A stretch of 64,000 bases of DNA, taken from positions 20,988 to 84,987 of the forward strand of contig JACZJL010000085.1 of the NCBI GenBank assembly GCA_014860585.1. Direction: 5' to 3'. A program made the translations under genes and the position numbers. This DNA comes from Bacteroidales bacterium. Its GTDB lineage: Bacteria > Bacteroidota > Bacteroidia > Bacteroidales > 4484-276. How positions within the stretch are numbered: position 1 is the stretch's first letter; every line of letters begins with the position of its first letter. Positions 27,217-36,362 of this stretch are shown one piece after another. Under the pieces are notes generated by a model. It ran no database searches. It saw only the letters and a program-made list of their open reading frames with translations, and was not told where the DNA came from.

Positions 27217-29706
27217 ATGAACTTGTTTACCAACAATCGCAGTTTCTTGCTTTTATCCCTTCTTCTGGTGATTGGCCAGACAGTTTCCGGCCAGTTGACA
27301 AAAATCATGGGAACTGTGACTGACCAACAAACCGGCGAACCCATGCCCTATGTGAATATCGTATTCAACGACAAAGCCATTGGTATTACGTCAGATTTTA
27401 ACGGAAAATATTCCATCGAAACTAAAACGCCCGGCGACAGCCTGATTGCCTCTTTCATGGGCTACGAAAGGCAAATTAAAAAAGTGGTAAAAGGAAAATT
27501 CCAATACATCGATTTTCAAATGGTTCCTCTTGAGTTCGAATTGCAAACGGTCGTAATCGTTGCCGGGGAAAACCCTGCCGAAGTATTATTGCGGAAAATT
27601 ATCGAAAACAAATCAAATAATGATCCCACCAAATTTGATGCATTTGAGTACGAAGCATACAATAAGATTCAGATTGATGTGAACAATATTGATGATGATT
27701 TCCGGAAAAAAAGGATTTTCAGGCCATTTAGTTTCATTTTCGATTATGTGGATACATCGGCAGTTAACGGTAAAACCTACCTTCCGATTTTTCTTTCTGA
27801 AGCTGTTTCGAATGTTTATTATCGTAAGAATCCGCGTGCTTCCATCGAAAAGATAAAAGCGACCAAAGTATCGGGAATCGAAAACGAGAGCATGACACAG
27901 TTTTTAGGCGACAAAGTTCAATACACCAACGTTTATGATAATTATATCGAGCTTTTTCAGAAAAATTTCGTGAGCCCGATTGCCAACTTCGGGCTGAATT
28001 TTTACAGGTATTACCTTGTCGACAGTGCTTATCACGACAACAAATGGTGTTACAAGGTGATGTTCAAACCACGACGAAAGCAAACACTGACTTTTACCGG
28101 CCATTACTGGGTGCACGATACAACATTTGCCATTAAGGAGATTGAAATGAAGATTGCAGATGATGCCAATATTAACTTCATCAATGACATGGTGATAGCC
28201 AAAACCTACGATTTGATCAGCGACACCTCGTGGCTGCCGGTGAGAGACTTTGTGATCGGCGATTTTAACCTGATCGAAAACAATGACAAAGTGTTGGGAT
28301 TTTTTGGACACAAAACCACAACCTACCGCGACTATGTTGTTAATCAGCCCCGTACGGATGATTTTTATAAAACGCCGGTAAATATCATTGTGGAAGAGAA
28401 TGCCAGTAAACAGTCAGATGATTTTTGGGTCGAAAACCGCCATGAGGAGCTAACCCGAGACGAAAAGACCATTTACTTTATGATTGATACGCTGAAGACA
28501 TTACCTCGCTTCAATACCTATATTGATATCATTGAGATGATCACAACCGGTTACTATGTTTCAGGGAATTTTGAGTATGGGCCTTATGCCTCACTCTTAA
28601 GCCTGAATGATGTTGAAGGCCTGCGAATGAGGATTGGCGGGCGTACCAGTAATGCATTCAGCACAAAATTGATGGTAAATGGTCACCTGGCTTATGGTAC
28701 AAAAGATCAGGAGTTTAAGTATGGCGCAGGGCTGCTTTACATGCTCAGCAAAAACCCTAGGCGGGCGCTCGGTGCTTCGTACAAATTTGATATCGAGCAA
28801 TTGGGCGCCAGTGAGAACGCTTTCAGAGAGGATTTCTTCCTCGCTTTCCTGTTCAGGCGAAATCCGGCTGATAAACTTTCGATGGTAAGGGAGTATAAAA
28901 CTTACTATGAACATGAGTGGTTCACGGGTTTTCAAAACACAATCAATTTCATCCACCGCGATCTTTATTCGCCTGCAAATACGGATTTTCAGTTTTACTT
29001 CTACGACGATACCGTGCAAAGTTTTGTGGCGCAAAACAAGATACCTTATACTGAAGTCAGGCTCGACACCCGTCTGGCTTACCGGGAGCAATATCTGATG
29101 GGTGAGTTTGAACGGATCAGCCTGGGCGCCAAGTATCCGATTCTTGACATTCGCTATGGGTATGGTATTCCTAAAAAGTTGAACGGCGAATATGAATACC
29201 ACAAATTACAACTTGGCATCACGCACTGGTTCAACGTGCTTAATATAGGTTGGAGTAAATACATGATCGAAACCGGCAGGATATGGGGAAGACTCCCTTA
29301 CCCTTTGCTCAAACTGCATGAGGGAAACGAAACCTTTATCTATGATGAGTACGCTTTTAACATGATGAACTACTATGAATTTGTAAGTGACAAATACCTG
29401 AATGTTTTTTATACACATCATTTCGACGGTTACTTTTTCAACCGTGTGCCTTTGTTGCGTAAGTTAAAATGGCGTGAGGTAGTTTACGGAAGAGCGTTAA
29501 TTGGGGGGCTTGACGAGAAGAACCAGGATTATTCTGTATTTCCCGAAGGCTTGTATTCCCTGGATAAACCCTACTTTGAAACAGGAGCCGGAATCGAAAA
29601 CATCTTTAAGGTACTTAGGGTGGATGCCATCTGGAGGTTATCTTACCTCGATCATCCGGGAATTACAAAATTTGCTGTTTTTGTGAGCCTTCAGTTACAG
29701 TTTTAA
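27217..29706 (+). CDS. DUF5686 outer-membrane protein with carboxypeptidase-like regulatory domain
   Basis: The 829-aa product has a signal peptide ([20 protein letters not shown]), then a CarboxypepD_reg-like beta-sandwich at about residues 28-110 ([19 protein letters not shown]), and then the large DUF5686 region ending in a probable beta-barrel with a C-terminal aromatic strand (VFVSLQLQF). TonB-like plug motifs are absent, so it is not a SusC-type receptor. The family is Bacteroidota-specific, without a proven function. It probably sits in the outer membrane. The ATG at 27217 is preferred to a TTG at 27196. It is probably co-transcribed with kdsD, 52 bp upstream. Confidence 0.85.
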   Translation: MNLFTNNRSFLLLSLLLVIGQTVSGQLTKIMGTVTDQQTGEPMPYVNIVFNDKAIGITSDFNGKYSIETKTPGDSLIASFMGYERQIKKVVKGKFQYIDFQMVPLEFELQTVVIVAGENPAEVLLRKIIENKSNNDPTKFDAFEYEAYNKIQIDVNNIDDDFRKKRIFRPFSFIFDYVDTSAVNGKTYLPIFLSEAVSNVYYRKNPRASIEKIKATKVSGIENESMTQFLGDKVQYTNVYDNYIELFQKNFVSPIANFGLNFYRYYLVDSAYHDNKWCYKVMFKPRRKQTLTFTGHYWVHDTTFAIKEIEMKIADDANINFINDMVIAKTYDLISDTSWLPVRDFVIGDFNLIENNDKVLGFFGHKTTTYRDYVVNQPRTDDFYKTPVNIIVEENASKQSDDFWVENRHEELTRDEKTIYFMIDTLKTLPRFNTYIDIIEMITTGYYVSGNFEYGPYASLLSLNDVEGLRMRIGGRTSNAFSTKLMVNGHLAYGTKDQEFKYGAGLLYMLSKNPRRALGASYKFDIEQLGASENAFREDFFLAFLFRRNPADKLSMVREYKTYYEHEWFTGFQNTINFIHRDLYSPANTDFQFYFYDDTVQSFVAQNKIPYTEVRLDTRLAYREQYLMGEFERISLGAKYPILDIRYGYGIPKKLNGEYEYHKLQLGITHWFNVLNIGWSKYMIETGRIWGRLPYPLLKLHEGNETFIYDEYAFNMMNYYEFVSDKYLNVFYTHHFDGYFFNRVPLLRKLKWREVVYGRALIGGLDEKNQDYSVFPEGLYSLDKPYFETGAGIENIFKVLRVDAIWRLSYLDHPGITKFAVFVSLQLQF

Positions 29707-29708
29707 AC

Positions 29709-29716
29709 TATTTTTG
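29709..29716 (+). promoter_or_regulatory. -7 element for lptB
   Basis: TATTTTTG matches TAnnTTTG, just after the stop of the DUF5686 gene and 24 bp before the lptB ATG. A TTTG at 29680-29683 lies 25 bp upstream, somewhat far for a -33 element. Confidence 0.35.
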
Positions 29717-29740
29717 AATTTTGATTTGAAAATCAATCAG

Positions 29741-30466
29741 ATGATATTAGAAACAAAGAATATTTTTAAAAAGTATAAGCAGCGCATGGTTGTGAACGAT
29801 GTGTCGGTGAGTGTTGAGCAGGGAGAGATCGTGGGTCTTCTTGGGCCAAACGGCGCCGGAAAAACCACCACATTTTATATGATGGTCGGATTGATCAAGC
29901 CTTACGATGGCAGGGTGTTGCTGGATAATGTGGAAATCACTTTCGAACCGATGTACCGCCGGGCGCAGCGGGGAATAGGATACCTGGCACAGGAAGCATC
30001 GGTGTTCAGAAAACTAAGCGTAGAGGACAACATCAGGGCGGTGCTTGAATTTTCGAGATTTACCAAAATCGAACAAAAAGAACGTCTTGAGCAGATGCTT
30101 GAAGAGTTTGGCCTGAAACACGTCAGGAAAAGCCAGGGGATTACACTTTCGGGTGGTGAACGCCGAAGAACCGAGATTGCCCGCGCGCTGGCTGTTGATC
30201 CAAAGTTTATCCTGCTCGATGAACCTTTTGCCGGCGTTGACCCGATTGCAGTGGAAGATATTCAAAATATCGTCAGCAAATTAAAGGAGAAAAACATCGG
30301 CATCCTCATCACCGACCACAATGTGCACGAAACCCTTTCGATTACCGACCGTGCTTACCTGCTTTTCGAAGGATCAATCCTGAAATCGGGCAATGCCGAA
30401 GAGCTTGCCGCCGATGAACATGTACGCCGGGTGTATCTAGGACAGAATTTTGAACTCAGACGATAA
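29741..30466 (+). CDS. lptB: LPS export ABC transporter ATP-binding protein LptB
   Basis: This 241-aa ABC ATPase has Walker A GPNGAGKT (residues 35-42), the LptB-like signature [16 protein letters not shown], Walker [14 protein letters not shown], and the H-loop [10 protein letters not shown]. It powers LPS extraction from the inner membrane with LptF, LptG and LptC, none of which is encoded here. The start is the ATG at 29741; an earlier in-frame TTG overlaps the -7 element. It is followed by glycosyltransferase genes. Confidence 0.93.
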   Translation: MILETKNIFKKYKQRMVVNDVSVSVEQGEIVGLLGPNGAGKTTTFYMMVGLIKPYDGRVLLDNVEITFEPMYRRAQRGIGYLAQEASVFRKLSVEDNIRAVLEFSRFTKIEQKERLEQMLEEFGLKHVRKSQGITLSGGERRRTEIARALAVDPKFILLDEPFAGVDPIAVEDIQNIVSKLKEKNIGILITDHNVHETLSITDRAYLLFEGSILKSGNAEELAADEHVRRVYLGQNFELRR

Positions 30467-30471
30467 TCATC

Positions 30472-30486
30472 AACCCTGACAGGGTT
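30472..30486. repeat. 15-bp palindrome AACCCTGACAGGGTT
   Basis: This perfect palindrome with a 3-nt centre lies in the 33-bp gap between lptB and the glycosyltransferase gene. It shares the CCTGACAG core with the structure at 59875-59911. Confidence 0.35.
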
Positions 30487-30499
30487 ACAAAAACCAAAA

Positions 30500-31270
30500 A
30501 TGCCAAAACTTTCAGCCGTCATCATCACTTTTAACGAAGAGCGCAACATTGGCCGCTGCCTCGAATCCGTTTCTGATATTGCCGATGAAATTGTTGTTGT
30601 GGATTCCCTTTCAACTGACAATACAAAGCAGATTTGTGAAAGTTTTGGAGTGCAGTTTTTCCAGGTAGCCTGGAAAGGCTATTCAGGTCAAAAAAATTAT
30701 GCCAATGCCCTGGCGTCGAACAACTGGATTTTGTCCATTGATGCTGATGAGGCTATTTCAGAAGAATTGAAAGAATCAATCCTTGGATGGAAAAAGCTGC
30801 CCGATCCTCAATTTTCCAGTTTCAACCGGTTAACCAATTACTGCGGTCAGTGGATCCGCCATTGTGGCTGGTATCCCGACACTAAACTCAGAATTTTCGA
30901 CAAAACCAAAGCCGTCTGGAAAGGCGAAGTTCATGAGGATCTTATCTATGACAAATCAATACAAGTCAGCCATCTCACCGGTAATCTGCTGCATTACAGT
31001 TATTACAGCGTTGAGGAACACATTGCACAGACCAATAAATTCAGCACGATCGGAGCACGGCAGCTTGTCGAAAGCGGAAAAAAAGTTTCTTTTTTAAAAG
31101 TGTTGATTAATCCATTGGTGAAATTTATCCGGAAATATGTTTTCAACCTCGGATTTCTTGACGGATACAACGGTTATGTGATCTGCCGGATTTCGGCTCT
31201 TCAAACATTCCTGAAATATTTCAAAGCCTGGCAGTTGCAGCAGGAAAGACCAAAAACCCATCAGTCATGA
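30500..31270 (+). CDS. Glycosyltransferase family 2 (WaaE/LgtF-like)
   Basis: The 256-aa product has a GT-A fold start (LSAVIITFNEERNIGRCLESV), the acidic motif VVVDSLSTDNT and the metal-binding ILSIDADEAIS. A region with conserved Trp and His residues follows (CGWYPDTKLRIFDK, GEVHEDL), typical of the WaaE/KdtX and LgtF glucosyltransferases that extend the LPS core. It is cytosolic or membrane-associated. Its stop overlaps the ATG of the next glycosyltransferase gene by 4 bp, so the two are translationally coupled. Confidence 0.88.
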   Translation: MPKLSAVIITFNEERNIGRCLESVSDIADEIVVVDSLSTDNTKQICESFGVQFFQVAWKGYSGQKNYANALASNNWILSIDADEAISEELKESILGWKKLPDPQFSSFNRLTNYCGQWIRHCGWYPDTKLRIFDKTKAVWKGEVHEDLIYDKSIQVSHLTGNLLHYSYYSVEEHIAQTNKFSTIGARQLVESGKKVSFLKVLINPLVKFIRKYVFNLGFLDGYNGYVICRISALQTFLKYFKAWQLQQERPKTHQS

Positions 31271-32340
31271 TCTGTTTTTTCAATACAACCAAAGCCTGGG
31301 GAGGTGGCGAAAAATGGCATTTTGATATGGCTACCAGACTTTTGGATGAGGGCAAAAAAGTAATTGTGATAACAAACACGAATTCAGAATTACAAAAAAG
31401 GCTTGAGGCAAAAGGGCTGAAACCAATTGCGCTCACTGTTTCGAACCTAAGTTTTCTGAATGTTTTCAAAATGCTGCGATTGAAGCGGTTCTTCAGGAAG
31501 CACCGGGTGCGTGCGATCGTGATGAACCTTCCGGCTGATCTAAAACTGGCAGGCATTGCTGCCCGGCTGGCCGGAGTTCGCAGGGTCATTTACCGCAGAG
31601 GCAGTGCCATCCCGATTCGCAATACCATGCTCAACCGTTTTTTATTTAAAAAAGTAATCACCGATGTTTTGGTCAATTCGCTGGAAACAAAACGGACAAT
31701 ACTTTCCAACAAGCCAGACCTGATTGAACCGGAACGGATAAGGATGATTTATAACGGATTGAACCTATCGGAGTTTGATCTGCCTGTTTTCCCAGTAAGG
31801 GCTCAAAATGACCCGGTGATCATCGGTAACCTTGGAAGACTGGAAAAGCAAAAAGCACAACACCTGTTTATCGAATTGGGGAAAATGTTGCGGGAGGGCG
31901 GTTTTAATTTCAAAATACTGATCGGTGGGGATGGCAGGCTCAGGGAAGAGCTGGCGGGTAAAATTGCAAAGGAAGGTTTGCAACAATTCATTCAACTGGT
32001 TGGATATGTGAAAGATGTTACGGCCTTTATGCAACAGATTGATATTTTTGTTTTAACCTCTCAATGGGAGGGATTCGGATATGTGCTGGCTGAGGCGATG
32101 GCTTGTCATAAACCGGTCATTGCATTCAATCACAGCAGTAATCCCGAATTGATTGACAACCAAAAAACCGGTTTTTTGGTTGAACCTGGCAACATGGATG
32201 AGCTTTTTCAAAAAACCACTTTAATGATTAAAGATAAAAGTCTCAGGTTAGCCATGGGAAAAGCCGGGCGAGAGAGAGTAGAACGCGAATTTGATTTTGA
32301 GCAAACCTACAGGCAGATAAAGGATTTTCTCACAGCCTGA
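31267..32340 (+). CDS. Glycosyltransferase family 4
   Basis: This 357-aa GT-B enzyme has an N-terminal glycine-rich acceptor motif (AWGGGEKWHFDMA) and a C-terminal donor-binding domain with GNLGRLEKQKAQHLF, GGDGRLREEL and the EX7E-type region FVLTSQWEGFGYVLAEAMA, where the two glutamates bind the nucleotide sugar. It is likely an LPS core or O-antigen sugar transferase, given its overlap with the family 2 enzyme and the neighbouring lptB and kdsD. The actual sugar cannot be told from sequence. Confidence 0.9.
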   Translation: MICFFNTTKAWGGGEKWHFDMATRLLDEGKKVIVITNTNSELQKRLEAKGLKPIALTVSNLSFLNVFKMLRLKRFFRKHRVRAIVMNLPADLKLAGIAARLAGVRRVIYRRGSAIPIRNTMLNRFLFKKVITDVLVNSLETKRTILSNKPDLIEPERIRMIYNGLNLSEFDLPVFPVRAQNDPVIIGNLGRLEKQKAQHLFIELGKMLREGGFNFKILIGGDGRLREELAGKIAKEGLQQFIQLVGYVKDVTAFMQQIDIFVLTSQWEGFGYVLAEAMACHKPVIAFNHSSNPELIDNQKTGFLVEPGNMDELFQKTTLMIKDKSLRLAMGKAGRERVEREFDFEQTYRQIKDFLTA

Positions 32341-32495
32341 TTCCCCACACTTCAAACCTCGCAGGTAATGGAGACTTTACAAAATCAAACCTGCTATATT
32401 CATTGGCAATAATTCCGCGTCGAAATGCGATGTAGTCAGATTCATTTAATCTTGCCGGGGATTTTTGCAACCCTTGATTTTAAATTTTGTCTTTA

Positions 32496-33089
32496 ATGCG
32501 AAAGGTCATTCAGAATAACGCGAATTTGGAGCATACAGAGGTACACAAAGACGTCATAGAAAAATGCAGAAAAGGTGATGCGCGGGCACAATACGAGCTT
32601 TACCAGCTCTATGCGCGTTCGATGTACAACATCTGCCTCAGAATGATGCAAACACGCGAAGCTGCTGAAGATTTGCTGCAGGAAGCCTTTTCGGATGCTT
32701 TTGGGAAGTTGGATACATTCAGGTTTGATTCAGGTTTTGGTTCATGGCTCAAAAGAATTGTAATTAATCATTGTATTAACGAGATCAACCGCCGTAAAAC
32801 TGACCTGGAGTTCTTTGACGACATGGTGATGTTTGAGAGCGAAGATGAAACGGAAGACCAGGAATACGAGAATCAGTTAAGCGTAGAAAACGTAAAAAGG
32901 GCATTGGTGCAGTTGCCTGAAGGAAGCCGGTTGATTTTTTCGCTTTATCTGCTCGAAGGTTACGATCATACAGAGATTTCAGAGATACTCAGTATTTCCG
33001 AGTCTAACTCAAAATCGCAATACATGCGGGCAAAAAGAAGGATTAAGGAAATACTTCTGAGTGGGGGAGGTAACTTCAATGAAAATTAG
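32496..33089 (+). CDS. ECF-type RNA polymerase sigma factor
   Basis: This 197-aa sigma-70 family protein has region 2 (YQLYARSMYNICLRM, then EDLLQEAFSDAF and FGSWLKRIVINHCINEI) and region 4 (LPEGSRLIFSLYLLEGYDH, EISEILSISES, QYMRAKRRIKEIL), without regions 1 and 3. The acidic linker between them is long. ATG at 32496 is preferred to a TTG nine bases earlier. The gene downstream encodes a membrane protein in the position of an anti-sigma factor, and three envelope proteins follow. It is probably autoregulated and responds to an envelope signal, which is inference. Confidence 0.9.
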   Translation: MRKVIQNNANLEHTEVHKDVIEKCRKGDARAQYELYQLYARSMYNICLRMMQTREAAEDLLQEAFSDAFGKLDTFRFDSGFGSWLKRIVINHCINEINRRKTDLEFFDDMVMFESEDETEDQEYENQLSVENVKRALVQLPEGSRLIFSLYLLEGYDHTEISEILSISESNSKSQYMRAKRRIKEILLSGGGNFNEN

Positions 33090-33157
33090 GATGTGATTAA
33101 CATCAGCAAATTATAAAGGTCAATCATAAAGGTGAAGAAAAGATTATTCCGATTAAA

Positions 33158-33727
33158 ATGAAAAAAGATAAATTAGAACAGTTTATTATCAGCAACCGCG
33201 ATAAGTTCGACGAGTTCGAACCTGATCCTGCGCTGTTTGAGCGTATCAGGAAACCAAAACCGGTTATTCCCATGTTTAGCTGGAACAATGTGCTTTGGAA
33301 AGCTGCAGCCGTTTTGGTAATTTTTGTCGCCTCTTACTATTTTCATGACTATATGAGTCCTCGGCAGCCAATACCGCAGACTGCTGAAGCCACCTCCGAA
33401 CAACCTTCGGAAATGATTCAAATGATGATCGAAGCCGAAGCTTTTTACACAGCACAAATTGACGATCGTCGGAGGGAACTGAACCTGCTGGCGCAGGATC
33501 AACCTGAAATTCAACTGGAAATTAACTATGAACTGGTGGAGTTGGATAGTATTTATGCCGACCTGAAGCGTGATTTGAAAGACAATGCCTCCAATGAGGA
33601 AGTGATCGAAGCCATGATCCAGAATTACCGGATTAAACTCGATATACTTGAAGATGTGCTGAGCCAGATGCGCTCAGCAAGAAATGAAGAAACAGAAACC
33701 AACCAAACAAATGATGTCAACTTATAA
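33158..33727 (+). CDS. Probable anti-sigma factor, single-pass membrane protein
   Basis: The 189-aa product has a hydrophilic N-terminus of about 46 residues, one transmembrane segment (AAAVLVIFVASYYF) and an extracytoplasmic part with predicted coiled-coil helices (MIQMMIEAEAFYTAQIDDRRREL and following). The topology matches anti-sigma factors that bind an ECF sigma with their cytoplasmic end. No zinc-binding anti-sigma (ZAS) motif is visible, so the assignment rests on topology and on its place 68 bp after the sigma gene. It overlaps the start of the next gene by 17 bp. Confidence 0.6.
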   Translation: MKKDKLEQFIISNRDKFDEFEPDPALFERIRKPKPVIPMFSWNNVLWKAAAVLVIFVASYYFHDYMSPRQPIPQTAEATSEQPSEMIQMMIEAEAFYTAQIDDRRRELNLLAQDQPEIQLEINYELVELDSIYADLKRDLKDNASNEEVIEAMIQNYRIKLDILEDVLSQMRSARNEETETNQTNDVNL

Positions 33728-34814
33728 TAAGCGACCATTAATTTTAATGATCTTTTGGCTGTTGGCCTGTCAATTCAGTGCCGTTGCCTACGAAAGTGTT
33801 CGTAACGAAACGAGGGCATTCGCTATCAATGCCGGAACAGAAATTCAGATTTCGAATAAGTACGGAAATGTTCATATTGTAGCCTGGGACAAGGATTCCG
33901 TGAGATTTGAGATCAACCTCGTGGTGGTTTCGAACAAAATGGACAAGGCCGAAAAGACCATGAGCGAAATTAATTTTGACTTTTTACCCACCTCACATTA
34001 TGTGATTGCCAAAACCGTATTTAAAAATCCTCAGGGAACGTTTCTTGATGAAATGAGCAGCCTTGCCAACACCTTGTTTACCGCTACCAATCGTGTGAAG
34101 ATTGATTACAAGGTATTTGTTCCGGAAAGCAGCCCACTGAAAATTGAAAATAAATTTGGGAACATCTTTATGACTGATTTTAAAGAGCGGGTCAACATTA
34201 TCCTTTCCAACGGCGATATGAAGGCCAATGAATTCTCAAAAGAGCTCGATCTGAAAATTGATTTTGGCTCGGTAAATATCAAAAAATCAGGCGACTGTAA
34301 AATTTCATCGGGCTATGCAGAGGTGGAAATTCAACAGGCAGGCAAAGTTCGGCTCGATTCAAAGTCTTCAACCTTTGATTTTGGCGTTGTGGAATCCCTC
34401 GAGATCACTTCCCGCCGCGATAAAATCAACATTGACGCAGTAAAGGTCATCAAAGGCGACCTGTCATTCACAGATTTACGTATGGATCAATTAACAACAA
34501 ATGCCATCCTGACTGCCAACTATGGAAAAATTGACCTGCAGTCAGTTCACAAAACATTTGGCGCCATTCATCTCACCGCTAAATATACCGAGGTCAGCCT
34601 GAATTTTGACAAAACATCGGCATTTAAACTGATGCTGGCGTATTCAAAACAGACAACCCTCGCAAATACCCTCGATTTCTCAAACATTAAAAAGGAAGTG
34701 ATCGACGAAAAAGCCGGACTGTATCAAAGTTCAGGAATGATCGGTTCAGGAAAAAATTTCCCTGATGTGAATATCAACATCACCTCAGGACAGCTGTCGC
34801 TAACAAATTTTTAA
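33711..34814 (+). CDS. Secreted DUF4097-like beta-helical protein
   Basis: The product is 367 aa from the ATG at 33711; starts at 33684 or 33714 are also possible. A signal peptide (LILMIFWLLACQFSAVA) is followed by repeated short strands with a Gly-Asn or Gly-Lys turn: ISNKYGNVHIVAWD, IENKFGNIFMTDF, IDFGSVNIKKSG, NYGKIDLQ. These resemble the DUF4097 or putative adhesin beta-helix. Such proteins often sit next to ECF sigma/anti-sigma pairs in Bacteroidota and may sense or respond to envelope conditions. No catalytic motif is seen. The protein is probably periplasmic or surface exposed. Confidence 0.7.
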   Translation: MMSTYNKRPLILMIFWLLACQFSAVAYESVRNETRAFAINAGTEIQISNKYGNVHIVAWDKDSVRFEINLVVVSNKMDKAEKTMSEINFDFLPTSHYVIAKTVFKNPQGTFLDEMSSLANTLFTATNRVKIDYKVFVPESSPLKIENKFGNIFMTDFKERVNIILSNGDMKANEFSKELDLKIDFGSVNIKKSGDCKISSGYAEVEIQQAGKVRLDSKSSTFDFGVVESLEITSRRDKINIDAVKVIKGDLSFTDLRMDQLTTNAILTANYGKIDLQSVHKTFGAIHLTAKYTEVSLNFDKTSAFKLMLAYSKQTTLANTLDFSNIKKEVIDEKAGLYQSSGMIGSGKNFPDVNINITSGQLSLTNF

Positions 34815-34860
34815 AATAATTTGATTCAACTGCAACTGTTAACATTTAATCTTGTCAATA

Positions 34861-35391
34861 ATGATGAAAATTAGCCGTATGAAAAGAGTAATCAGTTTAT
34901 TAGTCATTACCCTGGTAATGATTGCAGCAAAAGGTTCTAAAGCGCAGGAAGTTGTAAACTCGATCGGAGTACGCTTTGGGCATGGAGGGATCTCCTACAA
35001 GTATATTGAAGATTATTACCGGGGATTCGAAACGATTCTTGCATTCCGCGACAATGGAATACAGTTTATCGGTCTTATTCAAGCCTATAAACCTATCAAA
35101 ACTGACCGGATCAGTAACTTATACTTATACTATGGCGCCGGCGGACATGCAGGGTACAAAGGAATTGAAAGAACTTACGCACGACAAGGGGTAAATGGAT
35201 GCGAAATATATACCGACACAAGGTTCAATCCGGTATTAGGGGCTGATGGGATTGTTGGCGCCGAATACCATTTTTACAGTATTCCACTGGCCATGAGCCT
35301 CGATTACAAACCGTTTATCGAATTTTTCAGCGAAAATATGGTCAGGGTTGACCTCTGGGATTTCGGATTTACTTTGAGGTACACATTTTAA
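34861..35391 (+). CDS. Small exported protein, probable outer-membrane beta-barrel
   Basis: The 176-aa product has an N-terminal signal (VISLLVITLVMIAAKGSKAQ) and a sequence of alternating hydrophobic strands ending in an aromatic strand (DFGFTLRYTF) typical of outer-membrane barrels. Glycine- and tyrosine-rich strands such as YYGAGGHAGY fit. I do not recognise the family. ATG at 34861, 34864 or 34879 could be the start. It lies 46 bp after the DUF4097-like gene in the same direction. Confidence 0.6.
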   Translation: MMKISRMKRVISLLVITLVMIAAKGSKAQEVVNSIGVRFGHGGISYKYIEDYYRGFETILAFRDNGIQFIGLIQAYKPIKTDRISNLYLYYGAGGHAGYKGIERTYARQGVNGCEIYTDTRFNPVLGADGIVGAEYHFYSIPLAMSLDYKPFIEFFSENMVRVDLWDFGFTLRYTF

Positions 35392-35429
35392 TGAATTCAA
35401 TAAATTATTAATCCATAAATTATTTCACA

Positions 35430-36080
35430 ATGAAAAAAACAAGTCTGATGTTTTTAATTGCAACATTTGTTATTTGCAATTTGTCTTTTGCTCAGGAACA
35501 GAAAGAGGGGGAAATCCGCACCTTGTTTGGCAATAACGACAAAATTTCACATGGGGGTTACGGAGCGCTCCTGATTAATTATTCTCAATTTGAAGATAAG
35601 GATGTCATCCTCGTTGGCGGCAGGGGCGGATGGATTATCAATCATGGAATTGCTATAGGATTGGGGGGATATGGATTCGCCAACCAGATTGCCTATGATG
35701 ATTTACAGATAGGTGGACAAACATACGATGACTATTTTCTCAGCGGAGGATACGGAGGATTGCTGATTGAGCCAATTCTTTTTCCACATCAACCTGTGCA
35801 CGTTGCATTACCAATCCTAATCGGAGGAGGGGGTGCTGCCTATGTAAACAATGGCTGGTATGACTACCAGGGTGACGACTGGGATTATTATACCATCGAC
35901 AGTTCGCCGTTTTTTGTGGTTGAACCGGGTATCGAGATTGAATTTAACATGGTAAAGTTTATGCGGATCGGCTTAGGCGCCTATTATCGTTACACTTCGG
36001 GACTTAACCTCGTGAAAACCGACGAACACGTGCTGGATGGATTTTCAACGGGGTTATCGTTGAAATTTGGAAAATTCTAA
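35430..36080 (+). CDS. Exported protein, probable outer-membrane beta-barrel
   Basis: The 216-aa product has a signal peptide (TSLMFLIATFVICNLSFAQ) and a mature part rich in glycine and aromatic residues (GGYGALLINY, VGGRGGWIINHG, GGYGGLLIEP), ending in FSTGLSLKFGKF. The alternation suggests beta-strands in the outer membrane. The family is not recognised. It is the last gene of the sigma-led cluster and ends at a hairpin terminator. It shares general character, not clear identity, with the preceding gene. Confidence 0.6.
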   Translation: MKKTSLMFLIATFVICNLSFAQEQKEGEIRTLFGNNDKISHGGYGALLINYSQFEDKDVILVGGRGGWIINHGIAIGLGGYGFANQIAYDDLQIGGQTYDDYFLSGGYGGLLIEPILFPHQPVHVALPILIGGGGAAYVNNGWYDYQGDDWDYYTIDSSPFFVVEPGIEIEFNMVKFMRIGLGAYYRYTSGLNLVKTDEHVLDGFSTGLSLKFGKF

Positions 36081-36099
36081 CAATTCACACTAAACACGG

Positions 36100-36135
36100 A
36101 AGCCGGCAGCGTATAAGACTGACCGGCTTTTTTTT
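36100..36135. terminator. Hairpin terminator between convergent genes
   Basis: AAGCCGG (36100-36106) pairs with CCGGCTT (36123-36129), extendable with a one-base bulge, and is followed by eight T (36128-36135). It ends the plus-strand cluster just before the convergent xseB stop codon. Confidence 0.6.
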
Positions 36136-36140
36136 CGGCA

Positions 36141-36362
36141 TTACTGTTCTTCGCTTTCAATCCCGGAACCATCGAGTTCTGCAAGAATGCGGCTGACATC
36201 GCTTTCGGTTGTAGTTAGTTTTTTCCTGCAAATCCTGATGAGCTCGGATGCTCTTTTCACCTTAGCCGAAAGTTCATCAACAGTGATTTCGCCCTTTTCG
36301 ATTTCGCTTACAATCTGCTGAAGCTCATGAAAGGCTTCTGTATAGTCCATTTGTTTACTCAT
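36141..36362 (-). CDS. xseB: Exodeoxyribonuclease VII small subunit
   Basis: The 73-aa product is wholly helical with the family pattern YTEAFHELQQIVSEIEKGEI, DELSAKVKRASELI and CRKKLTTTE. It is the small subunit that binds several copies per XseA to form exonuclease VII, which degrades single-stranded DNA from both ends. It overlaps the end of xseA by 8 bp, as expected for a coupled pair. Confidence 0.92.
   Translation of the reverse strand: MSKQMDYTEAFHELQQIVSEIEKGEITVDELSAKVKRASELIRICRKKLTTTESDVSRILAELDGSGIESEEQ

Noticed and set aside
30472..30486. Transcription terminator between lptB and the glycosyltransferase gene
   Set aside because: The palindrome has a short stem and no T run on the plus strand, so read-through into the next gene seems likely.
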